A stretch of DNA of 64,000 bases from Symsagittifera roscoffensis (taxonomy: Eukaryota; Xenacoelomorpha; Acoela; Convolutidae): assembly GCF_963678635.1 (NCBI RefSeq), contig NC_087062.1:4764193-4828192 (forward strand), written 5' to 3'. The translations under genes were made by a program, and so were the position numbers. The first letter of the stretch is position 1. Each line of letters begins with the position of its first letter. The notes under the pieces were generated by a model. The model worked only from the letters and a program-made list of their open reading frames with translations. It was not told the DNA's origin and did no database searches. Shown here in pieces: positions 34,701 to 45,400 of this stretch.

Positions 34701-37700
34701 TAGGTCAATTTAGATCCAAAAATTCCCCGTCCACCCGCTCAGTAGCTGATTTATGGTGGATGGCGGGGACACCCTTTCCTCACGGATTAGATCCTCTGAC
34801 TACCCACAAAATCAGCCCTTTGTTTTTTGTTTTAAGTCAAAAAGTTTCACATAAAACCTATCTAGATTGATTGTAAGTTTTCTTTGATCTTTTTTATGAC
34901 AGACAACATGCAACAATTTCTTGATCATTTGAAAAATTTTATTTTTAAAGTTTTTGCCGAACAAAATCGCAAAGTGTGCGGAATCCAGGTTGAGTTCCCC
35001 GAAATTAAAAGCCTTGAAAAATTGTTAACCCAATCTTAGGATAACTTTCATGTAAAATTCCGTAATATTTCTTAGCTAAAATATTAGCTATTATTTATAG
35101 AAAAACTTTGATCAATTAGAGATATTTCATTGATGATCTACCAGTTGAAACTTTTTCAAAATCTGAGCTAATTACTGATAAAAAATTGCTAATTTTTTGC
35201 CGAAAAAAAAATAAGTTTTTCAGCACAAGTTGTGGCAAATTACTCGTAAAATAAACAAAGGATCCATAAAGACATGCGGTTGAAAATTTTTTGTACACAA
35301 AAATTTATGCCCTGTGGAAGTGTTTCTGAAAATATTTTGGAGCGAAGTAAAAGATTTCAAGCCCGGTTTATGTTCAGATTGTTTTCACACGCCTTTTGAT
35401 TAAACTTTACGCAGTAAGTGCTGCGACTTTGGATAGGAGTGGAAAGCTGAAAAGGATCAAAATGACGGCTACAACTTTTTTTATCTGTTTTTAGTGAACT
35501 TTTGTAATTTACAAAAAACAAGTAATTTAAATTTCTTTTAAAATGTATTTATTGGGATAAAAACGCAATGTTGCGCTAAAAATTATAATCAAATATGTTC
35601 ATAATAGTTTTGTTACTCGTTATTAGTATTAGTTTGAGCAATTCAAACTTATACTAATAACAATAAAGTACTTATAAACATAATTTTTATAAAAATTTCA
35701 TAATATTATGTAATATGTTTTCTGCTAATAGCAGTTGAAATATCAGTTTTTAACAACCTCGCCAAAGTATGGGCCATTTTATGATTATTTTCCAAACATT
35801 ACTGAGTTACTTTTTCATTTTCTATTGACAATAAGAATTTGGTTTCTTAAAATTGAGGCGGTTGGTGGGCTTGTAAAGGAAAAAAAACTGGAAAAGGTGT
35901 CATAAACTTGTGATCAGTTATAATGTTTTTGTTACAAGGCTAATTCAATTTTTCAAATTCGAAGTTTAAGTTGGGCTTTTCCGTTCCCTCAACCTCCAAT
36001 TTTTTTCTTCGTTTACTTATGGCTAAACCCACAAAATTGCGATATACGCTATGGACAACAACTCTGAATTTGTAACTTGTTCACCATGCCAAACTCAATT
36101 TTTTGTGATACGATTTTTAAGCAGTTTCTTGAAATTTAGAATTAAATTAAATTCCTGTTTTTCAATAACTGCACCCACATTTTAAATTCAAATTTCGAAA
36201 TACCGAAGAGACATTTTTGGCTGTGTTTTTCCAGTTCTCCTAAAGCTCTCCATTTTCTGAAAGCCAAATTACAAAAGCCTATTTAAAATGAACTTTTATG
36301 TTCTTAACTGCAAGAAAAACTTGTAGTTTTGACCAAACTGAAAAAATTCCTAAACATTTCTTGCATGCTAATTAAAGTAATAAAGCCAAATTACAAAAGC
36401 CTATTTAAAATGAACTTTTATGTTCTTAACTGCAAGAAAAACTTGTAGTTTTGACCAAACTGAAAAAATTCCTAAACATTTCTTGCATGCTAATTAAAGT
36501 AACAATTTCTAATAATTTTATGTGATTAACTTACGAAGGATTGGGAAACTGACCAGCCTCGTAAAGTTAAAATATAAGGCTGTTCAAAAATTGTTCAAAC
36601 GGTAATTTGCATCTAGGAAGTCTTGTAACAATTGGTTCATTTTTCACGCTGACACATTTCGGCTCTTTTTCATTTTCCCCCCACCTCACATAAGCATCAT
36701 TTTTATGGTCTAACTGTTGGATACAAGGTTAAATATGATGACTAAATATGTTTGCCATGGCCTTATAAGTCCACATACAAAGTTTTCATGGCTCAATGAG
36801 TGATTTTACAATGTAAGGTATGAAGAACGTATGTGTTCACAATAATTAGTTTGTTCACCATGCAAAATTTTGTTAGATTATGACAACGTAAAATTAGTTA
36901 TTCAAAACGGAAATTCAAATGTGGGAGGAAAGTGAAAAAAAAAAAAACAAAAGGTGAACAAAAAATTACTATAGAAAATTCTGAGGTGGGATAAAAGGGA
37001 AAAGAGCCCACATTTTATTGAAGTTTAGAACATGGAAACTAAATTTAAATAGACTTTTGTCAAAAGAATTTCAGAAAAATATCAAAAATCGGAAAAGAGC
37101 GCAAATCTGTTCACAATATTTAATTTTCTTTACCATGAAATGTTTTACGTTAGGACAATGTTGAAATAGTTTTTCACAGCTGGAACTTGTATGTAGGCAC
37201 GGGGGAGGGGAGTTGAAAAGAGTCAAGCCAACTTGATAAATCAGTTTTTTTTAAGCGTAATAGCTCATTCTGGCGTTTTTGCGCTTTTTTCTAAATCAAT
37301 TTAAACACGGTTTGCCAATTTGATGTAAGCAGAAACATTAATGGAAAAAGTTCTAGTTACAATTTCCATGGGTTGATGACAATAGTTTTTCCCATAGACT
37401 CCTTGTATGTTAAAGTATGACAAATACTCTAGTCCATAGACAAAGTTCCGACTGTCTATGGATCATACGCAGAAAGAACCTAAGAATTTGAGTGTTAGGT
37501 GTACCGTGTATAAGAAAAAGGCACGTGCTAAAAAATAAAATGGACAAAATTGCTCCATTTTTGACCTAAAATATCAAAACCAAACAAAAAACTTTCACGA
37601 TGAAACCAAACATATTAGAAAAAGTTATTTTCAAAGTTGTCCAAGTTTCATAAACTAATGAAAGGATGAATATTACGTGTACAGCATTTCTGAAATTGGC

Positions 37701-39021
37701 TCTGTTTATTAAATGGGTTGTGCAGACTACGCCGCTAGATACGAGATGCACGAAATAGACACTCCGACGCACAACGACGACGAAGAGAGAAGTCGGAGAT
37801 TCAACGAACACGTGTTGGATGTTGACCACTCGCCTACTTTAGACGGCGAGGAACAATTCAGAGTGAGCTGCCTTTATATTTTTCTTCCAGTTTTAGATGG
37901 ACGCTCAATTTAAAAAAGAAACCTCAGAATTCAAGGCTCAATCTCCTAATAGCCACCCCCCTTTAAGAATAGACGTCCCAAAAAACAAAAAACTTATGAA
38001 GCGGGGGCTACTATAACGGGGGGTTTATAAGATAAAAGGGCTCTTTTCCACCCCCCACATTTCAAATTTTCATAGTTGTTTTATTGATATCATATTAGAT
38101 GCGTGATGTTTGATGTAAAGTAGGAAGTAAATTCAGTAAATTTGTTATTTTGTTGGTTTGTTCAATATGCGTTAAGTGTCATTGCATGATGACAATGTTG
38201 AAATAGTTTTTCAAACTCAAGTTTCAAAATATGGGGGGGGGGGGGTGACTAAAAGAGCTCTGTATTTTACGTTCTTTAATGATAAACCTAAGGAATCACG
38301 GATCATTTCCTTACAAAACCCCAGAAAAATGTCGTCCAAAATATAAACTTCTGGGATGGGTCTAAACTAAGAAGTTATAATGGCTCTTTTTCCTTTCCCA
38401 CCCCCCACCTGCAAATTTTTATATATGAAGTTACCGTTCACTTTGTCCAATTGTGATGAAAATTGACATGCAGACTAATTATGCCATGGCAAACATATTT
38501 GGTCTTCATAATAAACCGCGTAAAACCATTCGTTAGACCATAAAGCTCATGTTTGAGTGAGGTGGGGGGAAAAGGAAAAAGAGCCGTTATAATTAGTGAA
38601 GAGGAGTAGAAAAAAAATATCCATCATAAAAGTTACTTTGGAGCGGAAAGCAAATGAAAAACTGAAAGCATGTTTTCAGGAGTCCGTTTACAAAGCAGCT
38701 TACTTGCCGACATCTTCAATCTACCGGAATTTGAACACAATTTACGAGCACTCTGTCGAGACAACAGACCCCCCGACTACTATAGCCGCCCACTCGATGC
38801 GACTAAAAGCCTCGAAGGGGGAGGGGCTTCGGTCCGATGAGTCCCAACTTCAAAGCAACCGTAGTTACACCCCCTTCGAGCCCCAGATCCAGTCTTACGC
38901 CATCCCCCCCTCGCAAAGTCTGTCGAAACTTTCACACCATTCAAACGATCACACTTCAACCTGTGCTAATATGGAGTTGGAAACTGTTCACTACTACGAA
39001 TCGCCAATTATTCAAAACAAA
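22242..39021 (+). CDS. Unknown multi-exon gene with DT-x-[FY]-W repeats, left copy (incomplete)
   Basis: Six coding exons can be placed: 22242-22722, 32734-33096, 33444-33775, 34110-34547, 37726-37862 and 38680 to the gap. Joins A-B, B-C, D-E and E-F keep phase. The C-D join does not (C ends in phase 0, D starts in phase 1), so a small exon between them is probably missing. The product is hydrophilic, rich in Ser, Asn and Thr, and looks disordered. Four related motifs stand out: SSSDTEFWLNQQ, SSNDTAYWVNQK, SSGDTDYWLHQL and TNTTEFWATANE. It could be an adaptor or a cytoplasmic tail whose ectodomain lies upstream. I do not recognise the family. The gene is transcribed away from the SNTX-like gene and continues into the N gap. 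Confidence 0.6.
23650..24309. other. Left-arm-only intron sequence
   Basis: After the segment ending near GGGTTTAATCGAGGC, the right arm passes quickly to the 1.8-kb unit, whereas the left carries about 600 more bases. I see no genes or clear transposon ends. A decayed CAGGGGCGGA-family element lies just before, at about 22,930-23,264, ending GATCCGCCCCTG. Confidence 0.45.
24616..25010. mobile_element. hAT-like MITE, long form, array unit 1
   Basis: The element starts CAGGGGCGGGTCTAG and ends TCAGCCCTTG (decayed terminus). An exact 8-base duplication CTTTAAAT flanks it at 24,608-24,615 and 25,011-25,018. Copies in the other units are 26,433-26,834, 28,256-28,644 and 30,066-30,470, and the right-arm counterpart is 47,589-47,991. 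Its presence in both arms shows that it predates their separation. Confidence 0.85.
25519..25673. mobile_element. hAT-like MITE, short internally deleted form, array unit 1
   Basis: The ends CAGGGGCGGATTTA and AGATCTGCCTCTG are flanked by an exact 8-base duplication CATCTAAG at 25,511-25,518 and 25,674-25,681. The 155-base element recurs at 27,329-27,487, 29,153-29,307 and 30,981-31,134. The right arm has the empty target at 47,079-47,086. Confidence 0.88.
32734..33096 (+). CDS. Exon B, left: third and fourth motif copies
   Basis: The acceptor is CATTTAG|GTTCC and the donor is CAGG|GTCGGA. With exon A the junction codon is Gly, and the frame runs through DTDYWLHQLDQKR and TTEFW to a Pro-rich end. 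The exon enters in phase 1 and leaves in phase 1. The right copy is one Thr codon shorter in a Thr run. The donor is weak but phase-consistent. Confidence 0.7.
33444..33775 (+). CDS. Exon C, left
   Basis: The acceptor is CAAATTAG|AC and the donor is CTGAAC|GTGAGT. The peptide includes VEYNKKKLDDDIHYDKIHW and SWAPPDFPPLAGG. The encoded ~110 residues are identical in the right arm. The length of 332 bases gives entry in phase 1 and exit in phase 0. Confidence 0.72.
34110..34547 (+). CDS. Exon D, left
   Basis: The best acceptor is CAAACAG|CCGAAG after a pyrimidine-rich stretch, and the donor is CTGG|GTAAAA. Every plausible acceptor here enters in phase 1, which does not fit the phase-0 end of exon C. 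The peptide is acidic and Ser/Thr-rich (DLPMIDERVSELH, ATVTISFADEKS). It differs from the right copy at about four of 146 residues. Confidence 0.68.
35620..35660. other. Imperfect 18-bp hairpin
   Basis: TTATTAGTATTAGTTTGA and TCAAACTTATACTAATAA pair with one mismatch around a short loop. The same structure is present in the right arm at 42,431-42,471. It lies inside intron D-E, and no function is assigned. Confidence 0.6.
36261..36504. repeat. Exact 122-bp tandem duplication, left arm only
   Basis: A 122-base segment starting AAGCCAAATTACAAAAGCC is repeated head to tail at 36,261-36,382 and 36,383-36,504 with essentially no differences. The right arm (about 41,686-41,830) has one copy. It is either a very recent duplication or an assembly effect. 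Confidence 0.85.
37726..37862 (+). CDS. Exon E, left
   Basis: The acceptor is TTGTGCAG|ACTACG and the donor is TTCAGA|GTGAGC. The exon enters in phase 1, giving an Asp codon with exon D, and leaves in phase 0. The peptide is strongly acidic and His-rich (YAARYEMHEIDTPTHNDDEE). It is 137 bases in both arms with one residue difference. The ATG just upstream (37,713) belongs to the intron. Confidence 0.75.
38382..38585. mobile_element. GGCTC-ended MITE next to exon F, left arm only
   Basis: The ends GGCTCTTTTTCCTTTCCC and GGAAAAGGAAAAAGAGCC are flanked by an exact 8-base duplication GTTATAAT at 38,374-38,381 and 38,586-38,593. The right arm reads through the unoccupied site at 39,514-39,522. 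The element is 204 bases and ends about 95 bases before exon F. A related G-run element (about 38,038-38,262) is present in both arms. Confidence 0.9.
38680..39021 (+). CDS. Exon F, left, truncated by the N gap
   Basis: The acceptor is CATGTTTTCAG|GAG and enters in phase 0, matching exon E. The peptide begins ESVYKAAYLPTSSIYRNL and includes Pro/Ser-rich stretches. The frame is open to the gap, so the 3' end of the gene is missing. The open stretch upstream of 38,680 is intron. Confidence 0.68.
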
Positions 39022-39221
39022 NNNNNNNNNNNNNNNNNNNNNNNNNNNNNNNNNNNNNNNNNNNNNNNNNNNNNNNNNNNNNNNNNNNNNNNNNNNNNNN
39101 NNNNNNNNNNNNNNNNNNNNNNNNNNNNNNNNNNNNNNNNNNNNNNNNNNNNNNNNNNNNNNNNNNNNNNNNNNNNNNNNNNNNNNNNNNNNNNNNNNNN
39201 NNNNNNNNNNNNNNNNNNNNN
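39022..39221. other. Assembly gap of 200 N at the inverted-repeat centre
   Basis: The run is exactly 200 N. A fixed round number is a scaffolding convention, not a measured distance. The left contig ends inside exon F, and the right contig starts inside the matching exon in the opposite orientation. Confidence 0.98.
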
Positions 39222-39430
39222 ATCTGGGGCTCGAAGGGGGTGTAACTACGGTTGCTTTGAAGTTGGGACTCATCGGACCGAAGCCCCTCCCCCTTCGAGG
39301 CTTTTAGTCGCATCGAGTGGGCGGCTATAGTAGTCGGGGGGTCTGTTGTCTCGACAGAGTGCTCGTAAATTGTGTTCAAATTCCGGTAGATTGAAGATGT
39401 GGGTAGGTAAGCTGCTTTGTACACAGACTC
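39222..39430 (-). CDS. Exon F, right, truncated by the N gap
   Basis: The acceptor ATGTTTTCAG|GAG is at 39,431-39,432, with entry in phase 0. The exon reaches the gap 133 bases earlier than the left contig does. Confidence 0.65.
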
Positions 39431-42400
39431 CTGAAAACATGCTTTAAGTTTTTCATTTGCTTTCCGCTCCAAACTAACTTTTATGTGGGATATTTTCTAC
39501 TCCTCTTTACTATTTATAACTTTCATAGTTTATACCCATCCCAGAAGTTTATATTTTGGACGACATTTTTCTGGGGTTTTGTAAGGAAATGATCCGTGAA
39601 TCCTTAGGTTTATCATTAAAGAACGTAAAATACAGAGCTCTTTTAGTCACCCCCCCCCCCCCCATATTTTGAAACTTGAGTTTGAAAAACTATTTCAACA
39701 TTGTCATCATGCAATGACACTTAACGCATATTGAACAAACCAACAAAATAACAAATTTACTGATTATAAGTCCTTCCTACTTTACATCAAACATCACGCA
39801 TCTGATATGATATCAATAAAACAACTATGAAAATTTGAAATGTGGGGGGGGGGGGTGGAAAAGAGCCCTTTTATCTTATAAACCCCCCGTTATAGTAGCC
39901 CCCGCTTCATAAGTTTTTTGTTTTTTGGGACGTCTATTCTTAAAGGGGGTGGCTATTAGGAGATTGAGCCTTGAATTCTGAGGTTTCTTTTTTAAATTGA
40001 GCGTCCATCTAAAACTGGAAAAAATATATAAAGGCAGCTCACTCTGAATTGTTCCTCGCCGTCTAAAGTAGGCGAGTGGTCCACATCCAACACGTGTTCG
40101 TTGAATCTCCGACCTCTCTCTTCGTCGTCGTTGTGCGTCGGAGTGTCTATTTCGTGCATCTCGTATCTAGCGGCGTAGTCTGCACAACCCATTTAATAAA
40201 CAGAGCCAATTTCAGAAATGCTGTACACGTAATATTCATCCTTTCATTAGTTTATGAAACTTGGACAACTTTGAAAATAACTTTTTCTAATATGTTTGGT
40301 TTCATCGTGAAAGTTTTTTGTTTGGTTTTGATATTTTAGGTCAAAAATGGAGCAATTTTGTCCATTTTATTTTTTAGCACGTGCCTTTTTCCTATACACG
40401 GTACACATAACACTCATATTTTAGGTTCTTTTTGCGTATGATCCATAGACAGTCGGAATTTTGTCTATGAACTAGAGTACTTGTCATACTTTAACATACA
40501 AGGAGTCTATGGGAAAAACGATTGTCATGGAACCTATGGAAATTGTGAGCTAGAACTTTTTTATTAATGTTTCTGCTTACATCAAATTAGCAAACCGTAT
40601 TTAAATTGATTTAGAAAAAAGCGCAAAAAAGCCAGAATGAGCTATTACGCGCCAAAAAAACTGATTTATCAGGTTGGCTTGACTCTTTTCAACTCCACTC
40701 CCCCGTGCCTACATACAAATTCCAGCTGTTAAAAATATTTTAAGATTGTCCTAACGTAAAAAAATTGCATGGCAAAGAACTTAAATAGTGCGAAAAGATT
40801 TGGGCTCCGATTTTTGATGTTTTTCTGAAATTCTTTTGACAAAAGTCTATTTAAATTTAGTTTTCATGTTCTAAACTTCAATAAAATGTGGGCTCTTTTC
40901 CCTTGTATCCCACCTCAGAATTTTCTATAGTAATTTTTTGTTCACCTTTTGTTTTTTTTCACTTTCCTCCCACATTTGAATTTCCGTTTTGAATAACTAA
41001 TTTTACGTTGCCATAGTCTAACAAAATTTTGCATGGTGAACAAACTAATTATTGTGAACACATATGTTCTTCATACCTTACATTGTAAAATCACTCATTG
41101 AGCCATGAAAACTTTGTATGTGGACTTATAAGGCCATGGCAAACATATTTAGTCATCATATTTAACCTTGTATCCAACAGTTAGACCATAAAATTGATGC
41201 TTATGTGAGGTGGGGGGGGAAATGAAAAAGAGCCGAAATGTGTCAGCGTGAAAAATGAACAAATTGTTACAAGACTTCCTAGATGCAAATTACCGTTTGA
41301 ACAATTTTTGAACAGCCTTATATTTTAACTTTACGAGGCTGGGAAACTGGAAAAAAAGCCCCGATTTGCTCTTCTTTGATTATATCGTAAAAAATGCTTT
41401 TAAACATAATAACATGTAACTATAAATTTGTTTTTGAAAATTGGTTAGTCAGTGGAAAAAAGCCATTAAGTCACTCCCCCCGCCCCTCAACCTCATCCGC
41501 ACAAAAACGTGTTCCAGTTTTGAACTTCTTTAAGAGTTATTACAGTTAAATACGTGTTGTTTTGATAAAAAACTTAGAAAAAACATGTTCAGAGTAATTG
41601 GTTTGTTCCGGCTAATTAGTTCTTATTACATTATGACAATGCGGCTGTTCGTCAGTTTCCTAATCCTTTGTAAGTTAATCACATAAAATCTTTAGAAATT
41701 GTTCATACTTTAATTTGCATGCAAGAAATGTTCAGGAAATTTTTCAGTTTGCCCAAAATTACACGTTTTTCTTGCAGTTAAGAACATGAAAGTTCATTTT
41801 AAATAGGCTTTTGTAAATTGGCTTTCAGAAAATTTTAGCTAGGAGAACTGGAAAAACAAGCCAAAAATTTCTCTTCGGTATTTCGAAATTTGAAATTAAA
41901 ATGTGGGTGCAGTTATTGTAAAACAGGAATTTATTTAATTTTAAATTTCAAGAAACTGATTAAACGGTATCACAAGATTGAGTAACATTGAGTTTGGCAT
42001 AGTGAACAAACTACAAATTCTGAACAGAGTTGTTGTCCATAGCGTATATCATGATTTTGTGAGTTTAGCCATAAGTACACGTAGAAAAAAAATGGAGTTT
42101 GAGTGAACGGAAAAAGCCCAATTTAAATATCGAATTTGAAAAATTAAATTAGCGTTGTAACAAAAACATTATAACTGATCACAAATTTATGATATCCTTT
42201 CCAGTTTTTTTTCTTTACAAGCCCACCAACCCCCTCAATTTTGAGAAACCAAATTCTTATTGTCAACAGAAAATGAAAAAGTAACTCAGTAATGTTTGGA
42301 AAATAATCATAAAATGGCCCATACCTTGGCGAGGTTGTTAAAAACTGATATTTCAACTGCTATTATCAGAAAACATATTACATACTATTATGAAATTTCT

Positions 42401-45400
42401 ATAAGAATTATGTTTAAAAGTACTTTATCGTTATTAGTATAAGTTTGAATTGCTCAAACTAATACTAATAACAAGTAACCTAACTATTATGAACATATTT
42501 GATTATAATTTTTAGCGCAACATTGCGTTTTTATCCAAATAAATATATTTTAAAAGAAATGGAAATTACTTGTTTTTTTTTTGTAAATTACAAAAGTTCA
42601 CTAAAAACAGATGAAAAAAGTTGTAACCGTTTTCTAGACCCTTTTCAGCTTTCCACTCCTACCCAAAGTTGCAGCACTTACTGTGTAAAATTTAATCAAA
42701 AGGCGTGAGAAAACGATCTGAACAAAAAATCGGCCTTGAAATCTTTTACTTCGCTCCAAAATATTTGGAGAAACACTTCCACCGAAGTGGAGAAACACTT
42801 CCACGGGGCATAAATTTTTGTGTACAAAAAAATACCAACCGCATGTCTTTATGGATCCTGAATGTTTATTTTACGAGTAATTTGCCACAACTTGTGACGA
42901 AAAACTTTTTTTTCCGGCAAAAACTTAGCAATTTTTATCAGTAATTAGCTCAGATTTTGAAAACGTTTCAACTGGTAGAGTATCAATGAAAAATCTCTAA
43001 TTGATCAAAGTTTTTCGATAAATAATAGCTAATTAATTTGCAAAGAAATAACACGGAATTATACGTGAAAGTTATCCTAAGATTGGGTTAGCAATTTTTC
43101 AAGGCTAAATTTTATGGGGAACCTCACCTGATTTCCGCTTATTTTACAATTTTCCTTCGGCAAAAATATTAAAAATGCAATTTTTCAAATGATCAAGAAA
43201 TTGTTGTTTGTTGTCCGTCATCAAAAAGATCAAAGAAAACTTACAACCAATTCAGATAGATTTTATGTGAAATACTGTTTTAAAACTGGCTGGTTTTGAG
43301 CCAAAAAACACGAAATTGGTGCACATTTAGAAAATTTTGACAATTGATTGTCAATATATAGATGTCGAAAACTAATAACAGGGGAGGGGGGGGCGGGCGG
43401 AGCGGATCTAAGATTTTTTCTAGGGGAGAGCGGATTTGAAAAAAAAAATTAAATTTTTGCTGTCTTTTTTTTTAAATCAACAATCAACCAAATTAATTTT
43501 CCGAATTCTCGCAATTCCTAATTAAGGCCCTATTTTGAACAATTTTTCTGGGCCGCGGGGGGTCGGGGGGTCGAATCCGTGCGGAAAGGGTGTCCCCGCC
43601 ATCCCTCATAAATCAGCTACTGAGCGGGTGGACGGGGGAATTTTTGGATCTTAATTGACCCAAACTCATATTTCATTGATAGTAGTTTTTGAACGCTAAC
43701 TTTTTTACGCGTCAGGAAAATACATTTTTTCTCTCTTTTTTTTAAAAAAAAAATCGCATTTATAGCTAATTCGTGATGACTACCGTTACAAAAAAGAACA
43801 GCATTTCTAATTTTTACCCAGAATGATCGCTCCTTCAGTGGTACTAGATGCAGTTAGAATCTCCACAGTTCCCTGTGGTTGGCTGATCAAGTCACGTGCA
43901 TCCGTCCGATTTAAGTATTCAGTGCTCTTAGCCGAATAATACGACGCTTCTTGACTTGAGCCCGAGGGCTGTTCTGGAACACATGTTACGTAATCATTTC
44001 CTGTCGTTAATTCGCTCGGAACGCTGGCACTTTTCTCGTCGGCGAAGCTTATCGTCACAGTCGCTCCTGGATCACTAGGGCCCATTTCGTAACTGTTTTC
44101 GCGAGTTTCGCTGGATGGTTTCGGGCTTGGACTCGCTTGAGAGGTGGCGTTGTCGTGGAGCTCGGATACTCGTTCGTCGATCATGGGCAAATCTTGGACT
44201 GTGTGAGTTTTAACATTTGAAGCTGTCAGTTTTGCTCTGTCAACTGGAACTTCGGCTGTTTGCACTTATGCAGTTAGAGGAATGACGGAAACTATTATTT
44301 AGGTATTATATATTGTTTCCTGGAGTTACATTTCTTTATTTTAACTTTTAGCTTCTTGGCAACCTTTTCAATTAAAATTACAACCTCAGATTTATTGCCT
44401 GTTTTTCAAAATTTTCAAAAAAAATTATGAAATTTAAATAAAAATTTGTAGGTAGCTTTTTTATTGAAAGCTATCAGAAACTACACTTTTGTCCATTTGA
44501 AGCTGAAGTTTCTTCGGAGTTTTTAAAAAATTTTGTAAAGTTAGATTTTAGATTGCGAGAATGACATTCTTTTTTTATTTTTTTTTATTTGCATACTCAC
44601 GTTCAGGTAATGTTCTTCCCTCTCTCGCATTTCTGGAATCGGAGCTCCCTTCGAACTCTTCCCAAGTCGATTCTTGTTATTCACCTCTGAATACTCATGT
44701 GAACCACCAGCGAGCGGCGGGAAGTCCGGAGGCGCCCAGCTGTTGACCCTGGACTTATTCCTACTGTCGCTATCCAGCATCCGACTGCTGCTCCCGTCGG
44801 CGCTTTGAAGTCCGGAGATACCGACCGGAGTCGTGGTGGACGTTGAATCGTTGTCTGACTCGCACCAGTGAATCTTGTCGTAGTGTATGTCATCGTCTAG
44901 TTTTTTCTTGTTGTATTCAACAAACAAAATGTCTAATTTGTAAACAAAAACAGAGTCAGAACAAAGTGTATATTATATACATTTCGATAGCTTTTTTCCA
45001 TTTTATTGGTGTTCTTTACTGGTGTTCTCTATAAGTGTTGAGAAATTTTGATTCTACCACAAAATGAAAGGATTCTACAGAAAAAAAATCTAAAAAAAGT
45101 TTTGTTTGATGAAGCTGATAACTACGAAATTGATTCAACCTATCTAAGAGTAATAACTGTTATTATAACTTAAGGTTTCCGACATTCCGACCCTGTTTTG
45201 GATTGATTTGCTGAGCAGGCGGAGGACTAGTTGGCGCCGTAACTGTCCGACTTTCAGCCGCGTCCGAGATATTGATCGGAACTGCCGAATCCTTTTCAAA
45301 TTTACTTTTAGTTCGTTCGTTCGCTGTTGCCCAAAATTCAGTCGTGTTTGTCGTCGCCCCGGATGATGACTTACTAGAGCCCGTTGTTGTCGGGTCGATC

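Larger units (their letters stand above)
34548..37725. other. Intron D-E with decayed repeats
   Basis: The intron is about 3.2 kb. It contains a decayed CAGGGGCGGA-family remnant near 34,730-34,810 (more complete on the right at about 43,381-43,625), the hairpin at 35,620, the 122-base duplication at 36,261, and a GGCTC-family element beginning near 36,661. No further exon is apparent. Confidence 0.5.
14231..39021. repeat. Left arm of giant inverted repeat
   Basis: The arm is the reverse complement of 39,222-about 58,450. Paired landmarks are the SNTX-like gene (14.2-16.9 with 55.8-58.5 kb), the GGATTCCGC array (18.0-18.5 with 54.2-54.6 kb), the Asn-rich exon (22.2-22.7 with 50.1-50.6 kb), four middle exons, and the terminal exon. 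Near the centre, base 38,888 pairs with 39,222, and the left sequence then runs 133 bases further before the N gap. Homology stops at the 3' end of the SNTX-like gene: sequence left of about 14.23 kb does not resemble sequence right of 58.45 kb. Confidence 0.93.

Noticed and set aside
38596-38679. Upstream part of the exon F open frame
   Set aside because: The CATGTTTTCAG|GAG acceptor gives the phase that matches exon E. Upstream sequence has a frame-shifting indel between arms and begins inside a MITE duplication.
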